Shown here piece after piece: positions 1-13,035 of a stretch of 64,000 nt of DNA (its first letter is position 1; every line of letters begins with the position of its first letter). The stretch comes from Smallanthus sonchifolius (lineage: Eukaryota; Streptophyta; Magnoliopsida; Asterales; Asteraceae). The DNA is taken from assembly GCA_023525975.1 (NCBI GenBank), contig CM042029.1, forward strand, positions 85,294,849-85,358,848. Reading direction: 5' to 3'. Position numbers and translations under genes: made by a program. The notes under the pieces are model-generated. The model searched no databases and had not been told where the DNA came from. It worked only from the letters and a program-made list of their open reading frames with translations.

Positions 1-121
1 TCGAAAGGTAGTGTAATGGTTAATTGCAAATGGCCAGTGTATATTAACATCTTACAGTGCTTGTTGAATTCTATTTGTTAACTAGCGTGCTGACATTGGA
101 TTCCTTGTCTTATAGAACAAA
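1..121 (+). other. RE-A 5' untranslated leader
   Basis: This lies between the window edge and the gag start codon at 122. RE-B has a leader of about 490 bases in the same place, between its primer binding site and gag. No primer binding site is visible here, so it must lie upstream of the window. Confidence 0.6.
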
Positions 122-2828
122 ATGGCAAGAAGAGGAAACGAAAGGCGTGGTGGGGGTCATACCGGTGGTCGTAACGGTGGACGCGGCAGGACCCCTGCAC
201 ACCAAGAGTATAGTGAAGAAGGAAGTGTTCACACTGAGCCAGAAGTTAGTATGCACGGGACTGAGCCGACTCATGTCGGAGAACAAAATTTCACTTTTGA
301 ACCGGAAGTGAGAGCGGCTCTAGCACGCGAGTTCACTGAGTTGATGAAGGTTTCTCTGCCAGGACTGTTGGCAGAAGCGTTAAAGAAGGCTAGTGAGACG
401 GGTGGGTCTAACACGGCGGTTGGTACACCGAACACTGAGGCAATCAACGCACCGCTTAACTGTGGTTGCGACTATAAGTCCTTTAAGGCATGTGACCCAC
501 CGGTCCTGACTGGGAAGAAGGACGCGGTGGCTACGTTTGACTGGGTGATACGTATGGAAGCCGCCATCCGTCTGAGCGAGTGTCGAGCAAATCAAGTTGT
601 GAAATTTGCTGCTAACTCCTTGAGAGAAGAAGCATCCCATTGGTGGGAAGGTGTACGTCAGGCTAAGGGGGACGAGACGGTTGGCTCAATGCTGTGGAAC
701 GATTTGAAAATGTTGGTGATTAAGAACTTATGCCCGAGGAATGAAATCGAGAAGGTGGAAAGAGAGTTTCTGGGATTTAAAGCCGAAAGTAAAACACATC
801 GGCAATACACTACCAGATTCAATGAATTGGCACGTCTGGTGCCGCATCTGATCACGACTGAGGAGAGAAAGATTGCTTGCTACATCCAAGGTTTGCCGGA
901 TTAGGTCCGTACTTTCATCAAAGCAAACGCCCCTAGCACCTATGATTCAGTGGTGGAACTCAGTGGCGTAGTGTATGATGACCTGTCACTAAATGATGTT
1001 GCCATTGAGGAACCCAAAAAGAAGCCGAGCTTCCAAAATAAACGAATAGGTGGAAAGATGTATGGGGCTCGTGATAAGAGGGCTCGGGTGGAGGAGATGG
1101 CGATGTGTAATAAGTGTGGGAAAGAGCATATGGGGGTATGCAGATTGGGATCCAATCTATGCTTCAGGTGTGGCAAGACTGGACACTACTCACGTGAATG
1201 TCTCGAGCTCTTCAAATGCTACAACTGTGGGGAGAGTGGTCATATGAGCCGGGAATGCACCAAGCCCAGAATGGGTGAAGCCGAGAAGGGGAAAGGCCCG
1301 GAGAAGAAAGAAGAGAGGCCCCGAGCAAAGACTCATGCGTACGCGCTGACGCAAGACCAGGCCAGGGTGGACCCCGATGTGGCGTCAGGTACGTTCATCC
1401 TTGACAACACTTTAGTTTCTGTGCTATTTGATTCGGGTGCAAGTAAGAGTTTTATATCTGCGACTTTCTGTAAACGAGTGAAGTACACTATCAATAAGCT
1501 AGAAGAGGCTTTTAGCGTAGAAACCGCTGAGGGTACAACTGCGAGAGTGACCGATGTAGTTGACAACTCCACGATAAAAATATAAGGTCATAGGTTCCCT
1601 GTCAGATTGTTTGTTATGGTTTTGGGAGGGTTTGATGTCGTGTTAGGTATGGATTGGTTAACTGCCAACGAAGCACAAATCGTATGTAAACGAAATATAA
1701 TCCGACTCAAGGCTCCGGATGGTAGCAAAGTCGAGGTTTTTGGAGATCGTGACGCCCCGATGCCAAACGTCATATCGATAATTAAGGCAACAGATTACTT
1801 GAGACGCGGATGCGAGGCTTATCTGGTGTACGTAATTGACAAGTGTAAGGAAGTGAAGGAACTAGATGATGTGCCCGTGGTACGGGAGTTCCCGGAGGTG
1901 TTTCCAGAGGATTTTCCTGGGATACCACCCGACAGAGAGGTTGAATTTCTAATCGACTTAGTACCAGATGCCCAGCCCGTGGCTAAGGCTCCATATCGAC
2001 TAGCACTAGTGGAAATGAAAGAACTTATGGCCCAATTAGACGAACTACTTGAGAAGGGATTTATACAACCGAGCATCTCGCCATGGGGTGCTCCGGTGTT
2101 GTTTGTGAAGAAGAAGGATGGTTCGATGAGAATGTGTATTGATTATCGCGAGTTGAACAAACGTAAGGTGAAGAACAAGTACCCTCTACCAAGGATCGAT
2201 GACCTGTTCGATCAATTACAGGGCACAAGTTGGTTCTAAAAAATCGACCTTCGATCCGGATACCATCAGTTGAAGGTGAAGGGAAAAGACATACCAAAAA
2301 CCGCATTTCGCACGCGTTATGGACATTTCGAGTTCCGCGTAATGTCTTTTGGACTGACGAACGCCCCCGCAGCGTTCATGGATTTGATGAATAGGGTTTG
2401 TCGACCAATGCTTGATCGGTCGGTAATCGTGTTCATCGATGATATCCTCATCTACTCCAAGAATTAGGGTGATCACGCGTATCACTTAAAGGAGGTATTG
2501 GAAGCTCCGAAGAAGGAAAAGTTGTATGCTAAGTTCTCCAAATGTGCGTTCTGGCTTAGGGAAGTCCAATTCCTAGGTCACGTCATTAACTCGAACGGCA
2601 TTATGGTTGACCTAACAAAGATAATGACGGTAAGGGAATGGAATACTCCTAAGACGCCAACTGAAATCCGCAGTTTCTTGGGATTGGCAGGTTACTATCG
2701 GAGATTCATCCAAGATTTCTCGAAAATAGCTTCGCCGTTGACAAAGTTGACTCGGAAGGAGGTAAGGTACGAATGGGGTTCGACCCAGGATGAGGCGTTT
2801 AAGGAATTGAAGGAAAAGCTAACCAAAG
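122..2828 (+). pseudogene. RE-A gag, protease and reverse transcriptase (broken)
   Basis: One reading frame holds an Arg/Gly-rich N-terminus, a retrotransposon gag domain (about residues 115-265), CCHC zinc knuckles near 1105-1260, the protease active-site motif DSGA near 1431, and reverse transcriptase with the catalytic FIDD near 2436. Nonsense codons in the same frame lie at 902-904, 1583-1585, 2237-2239 and 2465-2467. At each, the intact frame of RE-B has a sense codon, so these are point mutations. The frame breaks at 2829, where a solo LTR is inserted; the rest of the gene resumes at 10777. Confidence 0.93.
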
Positions 2829-3334
2829 TTGTGACATCCGACAATTTCAGGTTAACTCCGTTAACATTCCTACGTTAGTTCAAACATTATTCATTGCAAA
2901 CTCAGTTACCTCAGTTAGTCACACGTGCATTGCATTTAATTAAGTTAATTAATTGCGTCAGTTATTGCACAAACATTCACGTAACGGTAATTCGGAGAAT
3001 TACCGAATCGCACAAGTCGATCACCGAACGTTGGTGATAATAAAAAAAATAATATTTCGAACAATAAATAAATTATAATTAATATAAATTATGTTCTTTT
3101 ACGTGTTATGTGATTTTATGCGTAAACTGTAGACTTTCGTGAAATCGCGTACATTTACGCGGAACGTTGTAACTTTTATTGCTTTATTGATTTTTATAAA
3201 TAAGTTTTATAAAAATATTTATTAGAAACTATTTTAATTAGTTACATTTAATTAAATGTGTTTTAAATTCATTTAATTAGTCCATAGGCCATATAAATCA
3301 ATTTTTAAGTCCATAAAGGGGCCCATGGAGTGAG

Positions 3335-3343
3335 TATATAAGG
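3335..3343 (+). promoter_or_regulatory. TATA-like box of the solo LTR
   Basis: TATATAAGG lies about 505 bp into the LTR and is followed by a CT- and C-rich stretch. This layout is usual for a plant LTR promoter, and it sets the likely transcription strand as plus. Confidence 0.45.
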
Positions 3344-4316
3344 ATTTTATAAAAACCCTAATCCCATAACTCCAAAATTTCAAAAATAATCAGCCCCCAC
3401 TCTCTCCTTTGAGCCGAGATCTTCAAGCAACCCAAACACACATCGATCGAGCTTCAATCGCGAAACCGGAAGTGAATACGTGCTAGTCTAGGCATTCCTA
3501 AAATTCCTACGTATGTTATTTTATTAAAATCCGTCATTATTTCATTATTATTTTTTAGATCGAGACCCTAGTTCATCCAAACTTGATATTTTTGAAATAT
3601 ATTAATGAATTGGTTAATTGATTTGTAGTATTGTATCGTATTAGTAATTTTATGAAAATATGTGAAACCCTAGTTGTCATACGAGGTGTAAATTGAATTT
3701 TGTTGATTATGTGACATATAGGAATCGCATGCTAGACGTGAATTATGATTTATATAGTTATAATTATATTAGTTGAAAGATTTGTGATTGATTAGACGTG
3801 TTAATTGTGTAAACAAAGCGTGTAATGGATGACTTACTAAAAGAGGAAACTTTGTTGAAAGGTGATTTTTGAATGTGAAGGTTTCTAGGTGTGTATGATG
3901 CTATTATTTGACTCTAGTATGTTAGTATAGTTGTATTAATGATTGTTAAAGGGTTATTGAATGCAAGTAACTTAAATAGATCATAGGTTACTAAAAGTGA
4001 AAACTTTTGTGATTTGGAACTTGATGTCTAAACTTAATGATGTGTGGTATGGTAATCTATTATGTATTAACATGTGTAGATAGACATGGAATGATGATAC
4101 GAACGTGTTATAGATAATGTGATTCATTTGAAAGCAAACATGAGTTTATATTATTTTTAAAAATAATAAATTAATGTAACGTGTATTGTTGACGTAGTTG
4201 CCATGCTAAGTTAGTTATGACTTAGGTAGCATGAAACGTGAATTATTTGTGTGCTAAATGTGTTTTTATACAAGTCAAACATTTAATCACTAAACGGGTC
4301 ACCAACGGGTCGTCGA

Positions 4317-4366
4317 GTCAAACTTGGTCAAACTTAGTCAAACTTGGTCAAACTTGGTCAAACTTG
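4317..4366. repeat. Five tandem 10-bp units GTCAAACTTR
   Basis: Five consecutive units of GTCAAACTTG, with one ending in A, lie in the solo LTR. The reverse strand reads TTGACC or TTGACT across most unit junctions, which is the W-box core bound by WRKY factors. Regulatory use is inference. Confidence 0.85.
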
Positions 4367-5006
4367 CAAACCTTTTCTAAACACGTAAACAATATTATTG
4401 TTTGGATACTAAGGGTTCGTATCAACTTGCACAAACACACACTTATAAACCGGTGTTTATAGGTGGCAGTTAGTCGTCAAACATTCTAAGTTCGCTTTCT
4501 TTCACACGCACTCTAAGGTGAGTTCACGGCCCCTTTTCTTATGATTTAAATTTGGGGGAGAAAACATAGATACGAACATTTAGATTTTGCATTTCAATTA
4601 TATCACTTGTTGTACTAAGCGCAAACATATCATGCAAGTCCTTACTTATCGAACCGTTTAATATGTGGGATAGCGAGGTAATCTTGAGTAGTACTACTGG
4701 GCATTGACAAGCCCCACCCGCGTTAGTTGCGCTAACACGACAGGTAGTCGAACGGGTGTAACATTGACCTAAACATTTACCATTGATCATGATAGTCATG
4801 GTAGGAGGCAGTTCAAACATAAACAGTCAGCTTTGGTGTCGAAACGCTTTAGTAACATGTAATTAGGTTAGCTACCTATGATATAAATTGTAAATGGTTT
4901 TATCTAGTAAACTTTACAAACATTGAAACCTGTGAACTCACCAACCTAGTGTTGACACGTTTTAGCATGTTTTCTCAGGTCATTAAGGTACAAGCACAAG
5001 CTAAGG

Positions 5007-6314
5007 TGATCGGTGTCGAAGGTACCGGTCAAAGATAAAGAATTAGAGTGTCCTAATCACCTTAAACTAGTTAGGGTAAGAAGGGTGTCGAACCACGAAG
5101 AGTTTGTGGTCGGTGCTTAACTTCAATTAACAATGTGATTTATGAAGTTGCAATGGGTCTTTCTGACCAAACACAAGTAATGATTGAGGTGAAATTAACA
5201 AATCCAACAAGCAATGGTTATCAACTAGCAAAACGATCACGAGTAATCAAGTAGAAAATAAACGGTTTAAGTTGTAAACAATAATTAAAAAGGAATCACA
5301 CCCGGGTTTCAAGTTCACAAGTAATTAGGGATTATCACACCAACATATGAGTTCAAACAATTGAATGGTTATCCAAATCAAATTAACCAAATCTAACCAA
5401 GAACATCAACATTCATACATCATCGGCAAATAGTGTAAAACAATATTCACGAATGAAATCGAGACAAATGTATGCAATATAGAATTAGATTAATCAATAG
5501 ATTCAACACAAATCAAAGTTCATAGCAATTATCATCTAACGGGGTCAATGGTGAAAGAATTTATCGACTCCCGTGAGTTCATAACCATACTAAACACAAA
5601 GATTCAAGTGTTTCAAACCAAACGATTACAAGAATTGTTTCTCAAAGCTAGCACATGATAAAACCCTAAAAACTTACAAACAATCCACCCGGGAATGATT
5701 ACCGGTGGATTAGCCGCTCATGGTTGTGGAATTCATCTTCGATTCTTTAATAATTTGGTATCAATCTTCCAAATCGATCTTGGAATGGTGTTTTCTAGCC
5801 TCCAATCGCCCCCAAAATCGCCCAAGAACTGTTGTAAAAGTGGTGATTTCGAATTTGGGGAAGAAACCCCCAATTAAACACTGAAATTAGGCTGTTTCAC
5901 CAAAAATCCGCGTCTGAAACGTAACCAGCGTAAGCTTACGCTGCTCCGCCGAGCTGAAGCTTCTGTTCAGAAAGCGTAAGCTTACGCCCCTAGTGTATTT
6001 TTTTTAACCAAATATTTGGATTCGGCTTCTCGAGCTACCCAAGATTCATATATTATTGGTCTCGTAACTCATTTTCTAGCTCGAGATATGTCTGTTTCAA
6101 GATTCAGCTTCCAGAACTTCCACATAAGCCTCCATCTTTTGCATAGTTTCCGATCCAAACCCTCTACTTCCTCTCTAATGCTTCCAAAACACGTACTTAG
6201 CATCCAAACACCTACAAATCATAAACACATGCAAAGTAAACGCGTTCCATGCTAAATTACACATAAAAACGTATAGTTAAGCATCATAAACACCCAACGA
6301 ACACCTACACATCA
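5007..6314 (-). repeat. 3' LTR of the Tat/Athila-type element
   Basis: This is 1308 bp and, by eye, differs from its partner at five sites, including C/T near 5302, G/A near 5425, G/A near 5482 and T/A near 6306. At a commonly assumed plant rate of 1.3e-8 per site per year this gives roughly 0.15 million years; the rate is an assumption. Small open frames inside (5695-5877, 6016-6255) recur in the partner and have no recognisable product. Confidence 0.9.
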
Positions 6315-7313
6315 CATCCCCACACTTAAGTTTTTCTTGCCCTCAAGCAAAGTCTTTTGCTTCAAATCCACATTTCAAAATCTCAAACAATTGTTTTAAC
6401 TAAACATAAGCTAAGGTCCAAGGTCATGCAAAATTCATAAGAATTATACTCTCAACAGATTTACAATCCAACAAACCATCGATGAATTTTTAAACAAAAA
6501 GAAATATTGGAACGCGCTTAACTCATATCTAGTTATGGCTTTGCATGCACACACCCCTCACAATCAATCACTCCCCTCGGTTTCATATCTGGACTAGCGA
6601 TGATGTGCTAGTATTTTTCACTCAAAACCAAACAATGAACCACGTTATCATAGGCTTGCATATTGATCACATCTCCACCTACTAACACAACTAAAACGCA
6701 CAAATCAGAAGGTCTTTTAAGGGTTGTAATGTAGGCTAGGGTTACGGGTATGGATAAGGATTTTTAAAGTGGCTAAAGGTGAGTGGAATTCAACTAATGA
6801 AACTACAAATCAATCCTAAAACTTTCAAATCTCTACTATGGGTATAGATGACCCATCAACACTAAAATTCTTATTTCTTCAAACTATCAAATGAAACTTG
6901 GGTTAAATTGACCCAATAATATCTTTTATTATAATTCAAACTAATACTCAAAACCTTTGGGCACATGTTGACCCAATACTATTTTTTTTTATTTTTTTTA
7001 TTTTTTTTTGCAATTGCAACCGCAACTTCAATAATCTAAGTTAATTGAATTCCAACTCACGGGTTTAAAAAGAAAAGGCTAAAAAGGTGAATGGGCTAAT
7101 GTTATGGGTTTTGTCAACAGAAAAGGTATAGGCTCAGAGTGGGCATCTAGTGGATATTAACGGGTAAGGATATAAAAATGGCTAAAAATAAAAAGGTTTC
7201 TCCTAATGCCTTTATCATTTTTGTGCAATTAATTGGTTCAAGGTCTCAACATGTATCAATAATATGCAAGTTCTAAAATGTGAAACAAATTGGCCAACCA
7301 CTCAAATAAGCGA

Positions 7314-7341
7314 ATATATATATATATATATATATATATAT
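7314..7341. repeat. (TA)n microsatellite
   Basis: An uninterrupted run of TA lies inside the non-autonomous element. The surrounding 6330-7980 is AT-rich with T homopolymers (6985-7010, 7445-7485) and shows no coding domain. Confidence 0.9.
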
Positions 7342-8070
7342 CAATTTGGCTCAAAATCTCATAAAAACGGTGGGAATAGGTTACTGACATGTGCATGCAA
7401 ACCATCACCTTCAACTTTGTTACTCCCGAATTCAACATTTCCAAAATTTTTTATTTTTTTTATTTTTTATTTTTTATTTTTTTATACATTTGTTGGAAAG
7501 ACTTAATCAAGTACTTAGTGAATTAACCATGACCAAAGACATCTACCAAACACTTTGTAAAACAATTATCAAAAAATTTGTATGGTTTCCAAGATTTCCC
7601 ACATCCCCACACTTGAACCTTACATTGTCCCAATGTAAATAGTTATGAAATATAAAAGTGCGGTTAGTGGGTGCAAAAATATCCAATACCCAATATCTCC
7701 AAATATCCAACTCAAAGATTACCATAACTATAAGCACCAACCCAACCACAATCAACCAAGTTTCAAACAAAAACACACCAAAACACACAAAAACAGACAA
7801 AAATAATATAGTTCAATCAAAGTAACATAAATATGAGAAAGAGTACGTGGACCTGATTAGAGGCGATCATAGAGTGCCTGAACCACCACCAAAAATGGAC
7901 TCGTAAGTCTTCCATGAGTCTTCCCCATACTTGAGTGTTGCTATGGTGACGAAACTAAAACACACAACACAAAACAAAACAAAGACAAAATAAAGACAAT
8001 CACAAGCCGGGTTGCCTCCCGGTTAGCGCTAAGTTTATTGTCCTCAGCCCGACATTACCTCATGTGTCTC

Positions 8071-8937
8071 TCATGATGGTTGCAATGAACACTTACCGAC
8101 CACATTGCCAACAAAAGCCCGATATCTTATATGTTCCCTCCAAACTCGTTTACTCAAAACCTGCATGTAAATGGATGCAATGTCCGAAAATCTAACTCCA
8201 CATTTTCCCACCGAATTTCCAATGTATGCCCGGTAGTTGACGTGTCGTGTCCAATCCTGCCTTATTGTGATCGACATGTCGGCTAAATCGATGTGGGCTT
8301 GCTTCCGACTAGGTTGTCCAATGTCTTGTAGTCCCACCTTCCTAATCTTTATCCTCGGACCCTCATCCCCAACTTTATTGCCTCGAGTAACTAAAACGGG
8401 AGGATGGTTAGAATAAACCGTCAATATCTCAGTCACTGATTCCTCAGAAGGTGCCATGTCATTGACTGAGTCTAAACATTCAACTATATGCTCCGAAATA
8501 TCCACAACCTCTTCTTCCCCCTCTTCATCATCATCATTCACGGATAGTGCACTCGTTAATTCTTCAGCAATTGAAGGCATTGGTGTGGTATTATTCTCCA
8601 CAACCGCATTCCCAAGTTGTGAAGACACCCACATTTGTTTTGCCTGAGACTGTTCGTTAACTGAAAGGCCTCGCTATCCCTTTCGCCTTCCGGTGCATAA
8701 AAGATCATATTTGTAACTTAACAATTGTAAGCAGTATTGCTTTGAATGATGAAGTTGAGCCAACTCTCGATCGACTCGAGATAAACAATATTGCACTCGA
8801 CGCTTCTCACAATCTTCATATTGATAAGGGAATCGACGCCACCAGACTTTCCCACATAATTTCAAAAAATATGGACAATCATTGTTCCGACGAGATGTGC
8901 TCCTACAATGAAAACATTCACTAGGGTCTATATTCAT
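8071..8937 (-). pseudogene. Unrecognised protein of the Tat/Athila-type element, one internal stop
   Basis: Reading from 8937 down, the frame is open to a stop at 8674-8676 (87 residues). It continues in the same frame through an open stretch that includes Met at 8634 and ends at 8071. The first part is Cys- and Arg-rich with a CxxC near its start (SECFHCRS). The second has an acidic stretch (DDDEEGEEE) and two related segments near its end, one reading YRAYIGNSVGKC and one YRAFVGNVVGKC, which suggests an internal duplication. It lies just after the primer binding site, where gag would be expected. I recognise no family. It could be a gag relic or captured sequence. Confidence 0.5.
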
Positions 8938-9146
8938 GGTGAGATCAACATGCTTGAGACTCTATAATACATGAACAAGCGGTGAAGTCCTCCCGGATGA
9001 ACGGGTACGCATGCACTATTCTGTCACCTGCACACACAAACAAACACCACGCGTTACACAAAAATAGAAGAATATTAACCAAACAAAACAAGAAACAAGT
9101 AGTCACAAAAGTCAACTAAAATAAAACACCAAGCGCACATACTCCC

Positions 9147-9160
9147 TGGAAACGGCGCCA
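9147..9160 (-). other. Primer binding site, tRNA-Asp type
   Basis: The minus strand reads TGGCGCCGTTTCC a few bases after the 5' LTR end. This matches the start of the primer site typical of Athila/Tat elements and fixes the element on the minus strand. Confidence 0.75.
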
Positions 9161-9165
9161 AAATT

Positions 9166-10473
9166 TGATCGGTGTCGAAGGTACCGGTCAAAGATAAAGA
9201 ATTAGAGTGTCCTAATCACCTTAAACTAGTTAGGGTAAGAAGGGTGTCGAACCACGAAGAGTTTGTGGTCGGTGCTTAACTTCAATTAACAATGTGATTT
9301 ATGAAGTTGCAATGGGTCTTTCTGACCAAACACAAGTAATGATTGAGGTGAAATTAACAAATCCAACAAGCAATGGTTATCAACTAGCAAAACGATCACG
9401 AGTAATCAAGTAGAAAATAAACGGTTTAAGTTGTAAACAATAATTAAAAAGGAATCACACTCGGGTTTCAAGTTCACAAGTAATTAGGGATTATCACACC
9501 AACATATGAGTTCAAACAATTGAATGGTTATCCAAATCAAATTAACCAAATCTAACCAAGAACATCAACATTCATACATCATCGACAAATAGTGTAAAAC
9601 AATATTCACGAATGAAATCGAGACAAATGTATGCAATATAAAATTAGATTAATCAATAGATTCAACACAAATCAAAGTTCATAGCAATTATCATCTAACG
9701 GGGTCAATGGTGAAAGAATTTATCGACTCCCGTGAGTTCATAACCATACTAAACACAAAGATTCAAGTGTTTCAAACCAAACGATTACAAGAATTGTTTC
9801 TCAAAGCTAGCACATGATAAAACCCTAAAAACTTACAAACAATCCACCCGGGAATGATTACCGGTGGATTAGCCGCTCATGGTTGTGGAATTCATCTTCG
9901 ATTCTTTAATAATTTGGTATCAATCTTCCAAATCGATCTTGGAATGGTGTTTTCTAGCCTCCAATCGCCCCCAAAATCGCCCAAGAACTGTTGTAAAAGT
10001 GGTGATTTCGAATTTGGGGAAGAAACCCCCAATTAAACACTGAAATTAGGCTGTTTCACCAAAAATCCGCGTCTGAAACGTAACCAGCGTAAGCTTACGC
10101 TGCTCCGCCGAGCTGAAGCTTCTGTTCAGAAAGCGTAAGCTTACGCCCCTAGTGTATTTTTTTTAACCAAATATTTGGATTCGGCTTCTCGAGCTACCCA
10201 AGATTCATATATTATGGGTCTCGTAACTCATTTTCTAGCTCGAGATATGTCTGTTTCAAGATTCAGCTTCCAGAACTTCCACATAAGCCTCCATCTTTTG
10301 CATAGTTTCCGATCCAAACCCTCTACTTCCTCTCTAATGCTTCCAAAACACGTACTTAGCATCCAAACACCTACAAATCATAAACACATGCAAAGTAAAC
10401 GCGTTCCATGCTAAATTACACATAAAAACGTATAGTTAAGCATCATAAACACCCAACGAACACCAACACATCA
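9166..10473 (-). repeat. 5' LTR of the Tat/Athila-type element
   Basis: This is the partner of 5007-6314, of equal length with five differences seen. It is followed on the plus strand by TAAAG, the right target duplication. Confidence 0.9.
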
Positions 10474-10776
10474 TAAAGCATGCATGTATTCGAAGTCCAT
10501 CATTTTTCAAACTCAAGAACTATTTATTTTATTTATTGTTGAATTGTTTATTATTTGGCGCGACTGTTTTGGCGCGTTCTTTTCATCTAACTTTTCGCTT
10601 CCGCAAGTCTTACATTAAATCAGTGTTTTCATTACTAGTGCTGTATCGTGACTATGAGCAATACTAGTGGTTTTCTTAAACTCATATAGAGTCGTTCAAC
10701 GTAACTAATGACTGAGATCCTGGTATGTCACGCTCCTAACGGTAAAACTCCGTTAGTGGATTTTGGGGGTGTGACA

Positions 10777-12450
10777 AAAGCCCCAGTCTTGGCCCTTCCC
10801 GAGGGCAATGAAGACTTAGTGGTATACTCTGACGCTTCGGGTCAGGGATTGGGATGCGTGTTGATGCAACGCGGGAGAGTGATCGCGTATGCGTCACGAC
10901 AGTTGAAGATTCACGAAGCTAATTATCCGACTCATGATTTGGAACTTGCTGCTGTCGTATTCGCATTGAAAATCTGGAGGCACTACCTTTACGGGGTGAA
11001 GTTTACTATTTACTCCGACCACAAAAGTTTGAAGTACTTCTTCGAAGAAAGGGAACTTAATATGAGGCAGAGACGATGGTTGAAACTATTGAAAGACTAT
11101 GACTGTGAAATCATATATACCATCCTGGAAAGGTGAACGTGGTGGCAGACGCTCTAAGCCGAAAGGATGTGCCTGCTCCTATTAGAGTGAAAGCTTGCCA
11201 GTTGGTGGTGACATCAGATGTGGTGAGGGAAATTGAAAGAGCTCAAGATGAAGCACTGAAGGAAGAAAACATAAAGAAGGAAAGAATGGTTGACCAACAG
11301 GACAAGTTGGAATATAACACCCTTGGTGTTAGGACACGTTTTGGGCGGGTATGGATACCTATGAGTGGCGAGCTTAGAACCAAAATCTTGGATGAGCATC
11401 ATAAGTCTCGTTACTCTATCCACCCCGGTACCAACAAAATGCACATAGATCTGAGGAAGGAATACTGGTGGCCTGGAATGAAACATGAGGTGACAAAGTA
11501 CGTAAGCAAGTGCTTGACTTGCTCGCAAGTAAAGGCTGAACACCAGAAACCGTATGGAGAGATTCAACCACTTGATATACCGGAATGGAAGGGGGAACAC
11601 ATTACCATGGACTTCATAACCAAGCTACCTCGCACAGCTAAAGGTCATGACACCATTTGGGTAATTATGGACCGTTTAACGAAGAGTGCTCATTTCCTAC
11701 CTATTCACGAGACGTTCTCGTCGGAAAGGTTAGCGGAAGTATTTATTAACGAAGTAGTAGCACGGCATGGGATGCCTTTGACGATCGTATCTGACCGGGA
11801 CACACAATTCACATCGAGGTTCTGGAAAAGATTTCACGAGGCGATGGGCACGAGGCTTAATATCAGCACGGCATACCACCCACAAACGGATGGTCAGTCC
11901 GAAAGGACCATTCAGACATTGGAGGATATGCTTCGTGCTTGTATATAGATTTTAGCGGCAGTTGGGTCAATCATCTGCCGTTAGCCGAATTCTCCTACAA
12001 CAATAGTCATCACACGACTATAGGCATGCCGCCTTACGAAATGTTGTATGGGAGAAGATGCAGGACCCCGGTTTGTTGGGGTGAGATTGGACAAAAGGAA
12101 TTAGGAAGTCTTGATGTCGTAAGAGAAACGTCGGAAAGGTTTGATCAAATCAAAGCACGAATGAAGGCCGCACAAGATCGTCAGAAATCCTATGCGGATA
12201 AACGACGAAGGCCTATCGAGTTTGATGTTGGGGACAGAGTAATGTTGAAAGTGTCACCCTGGAAGGGAATCATACGATTCAGGAAGAGAGGAAAATTAAG
12301 TCCGAGGTTTGTCGGACCATTCAGGATAATGGCACGGGTTGGTGAAGTCGCTTATCGGCTAGAGTTGCCTGATGAGTTAAGTGGGATTCATCCTACCTTC
12401 CATGTATCACACTTGCGAAAGTGTTTGGCGGATGAATCGGCTCACGTACC
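10777..12450 (+). pseudogene. RE-A RNase H and integrase (broken)
   Basis: This continues the frame cut at 2829. RNase H shows YSDASGQGLG near 10830 and IYSDHKSLKYFF near 11010. Integrase has the HHCC zinc region near 11400-11530, the catalytic Asp in MDFITK near 11610, SDRD near 11795, and the Glu region of HPQTDGQSERT near 11880-11905. The GPF/Y-type C-terminal module (RFVGPFRIMARVGEVAYRL) is near 12306. An extra TA near 11115 shifts the frame by two, and one A lost near 11947 shifts it again. The frame is then cut at 12451 by RE-B; the tail lies at 22327-22530. Confidence 0.93.
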
Positions 12451-13035
12451 TGAAACGCCCCAAAACGGGTACATCTCATAGTTGGCACACAACATAACAA
12501 ACATAGTTCTTAAACCGGAAATCAGAATCTATTACAGCGGAAGTCTTTAATTCAAATCATTCATCAAACTAAAACATGAAATATTGTCTATAACATGAAC
12601 TATCAGGATTGGAAATGTCAGTCTTCAATACCGCAGCCCGATGTCCATGCTATCCAGCCCACATGGCTCTTTCACTTTTCTTTAGCTTTACCCTTTTTAC
12701 CTGTCATGCATACTAAAAGTCAGCTAACGCTGGTGAGTTCTCTCTTTACTTTAAACTGTAAACTTTATCTTTGGTAGCTTAGTTTTATTAAAATAAAATA
12801 AGCTTTACTTTCACTTTCTTTGAAATAAACTTTTAACTATTACTTTAAAACTTTACAACGTTACAATTATAAATCTGTTACGTTACTATCTGTCATTAAA
12901 ACTTTATCTTTAAGGAAACCCGTTAGGGTGTCCCACTGTACTCTGTCTATCATTTCACTTATACTTGACAAGTGACTTTATCATACTTTAACTATCACAT
13001 ATGGATCGTGGTCCGAGGACCAGATCCCTATCTTG

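Larger units (their letters stand above)
5007..10473 (-). mobile_element. Non-autonomous Tat/Athila-type LTR retrotransposon
   Basis: Two 1308-bp direct repeats (5007-6314 and 9166-10473) enclose a 2.85-kb interior. Read on the minus strand, the 5' LTR is the right copy. It is followed by a primer binding site TGGCGCCGTTTCC (9147-9160), which resembles the tRNA-Asp type used by Athila/Tat elements. A purine tract AAGTGTGGGGATG precedes the other LTR near 6315-6326. LTR ends are TGATGTG and CCGATCA. Flanks are TAAGG and TAAAG, a 5-bp duplication with one mismatch. No reverse transcriptase or integrase is present, so movement would need proteins supplied in trans. The motif CCGGGAGGCAACCCGG (minus, 8007-8022) recalls a conserved stretch of this lineage. 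Confidence 0.85.
2830..10776 (+). mobile_element. Solo LTR of a gypsy-type element, itself split by a later insertion
   Basis: The sequence starts TGTGACATCC and ends GGGGGTGTGACA. It is flanked by AAAGT (2825-2829) and AAAGC (10777-10781), a 5-bp target duplication with one mismatch, and the interrupted RE-A coding sequence resumes exactly there. Without the nested element (5007-10473 plus its duplication) the insert is about 2.5 kb and contains no coding domain. That fits an LTR left after recombination between two LTRs. Position 3335-3343 has a TATA-like box (TATATAAGG). A 10-bp tandem repeat lies at 4317-4366. No second copy of this LTR occurs in the window. Confidence 0.78.

Noticed and set aside
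8007..8022. CCGGGAGGCAACCCGG read as a transcription terminator stem
   Set aside because: It matches a motif I associate with the Tat/Athila lineage, and no bacterial-type terminator is expected here.
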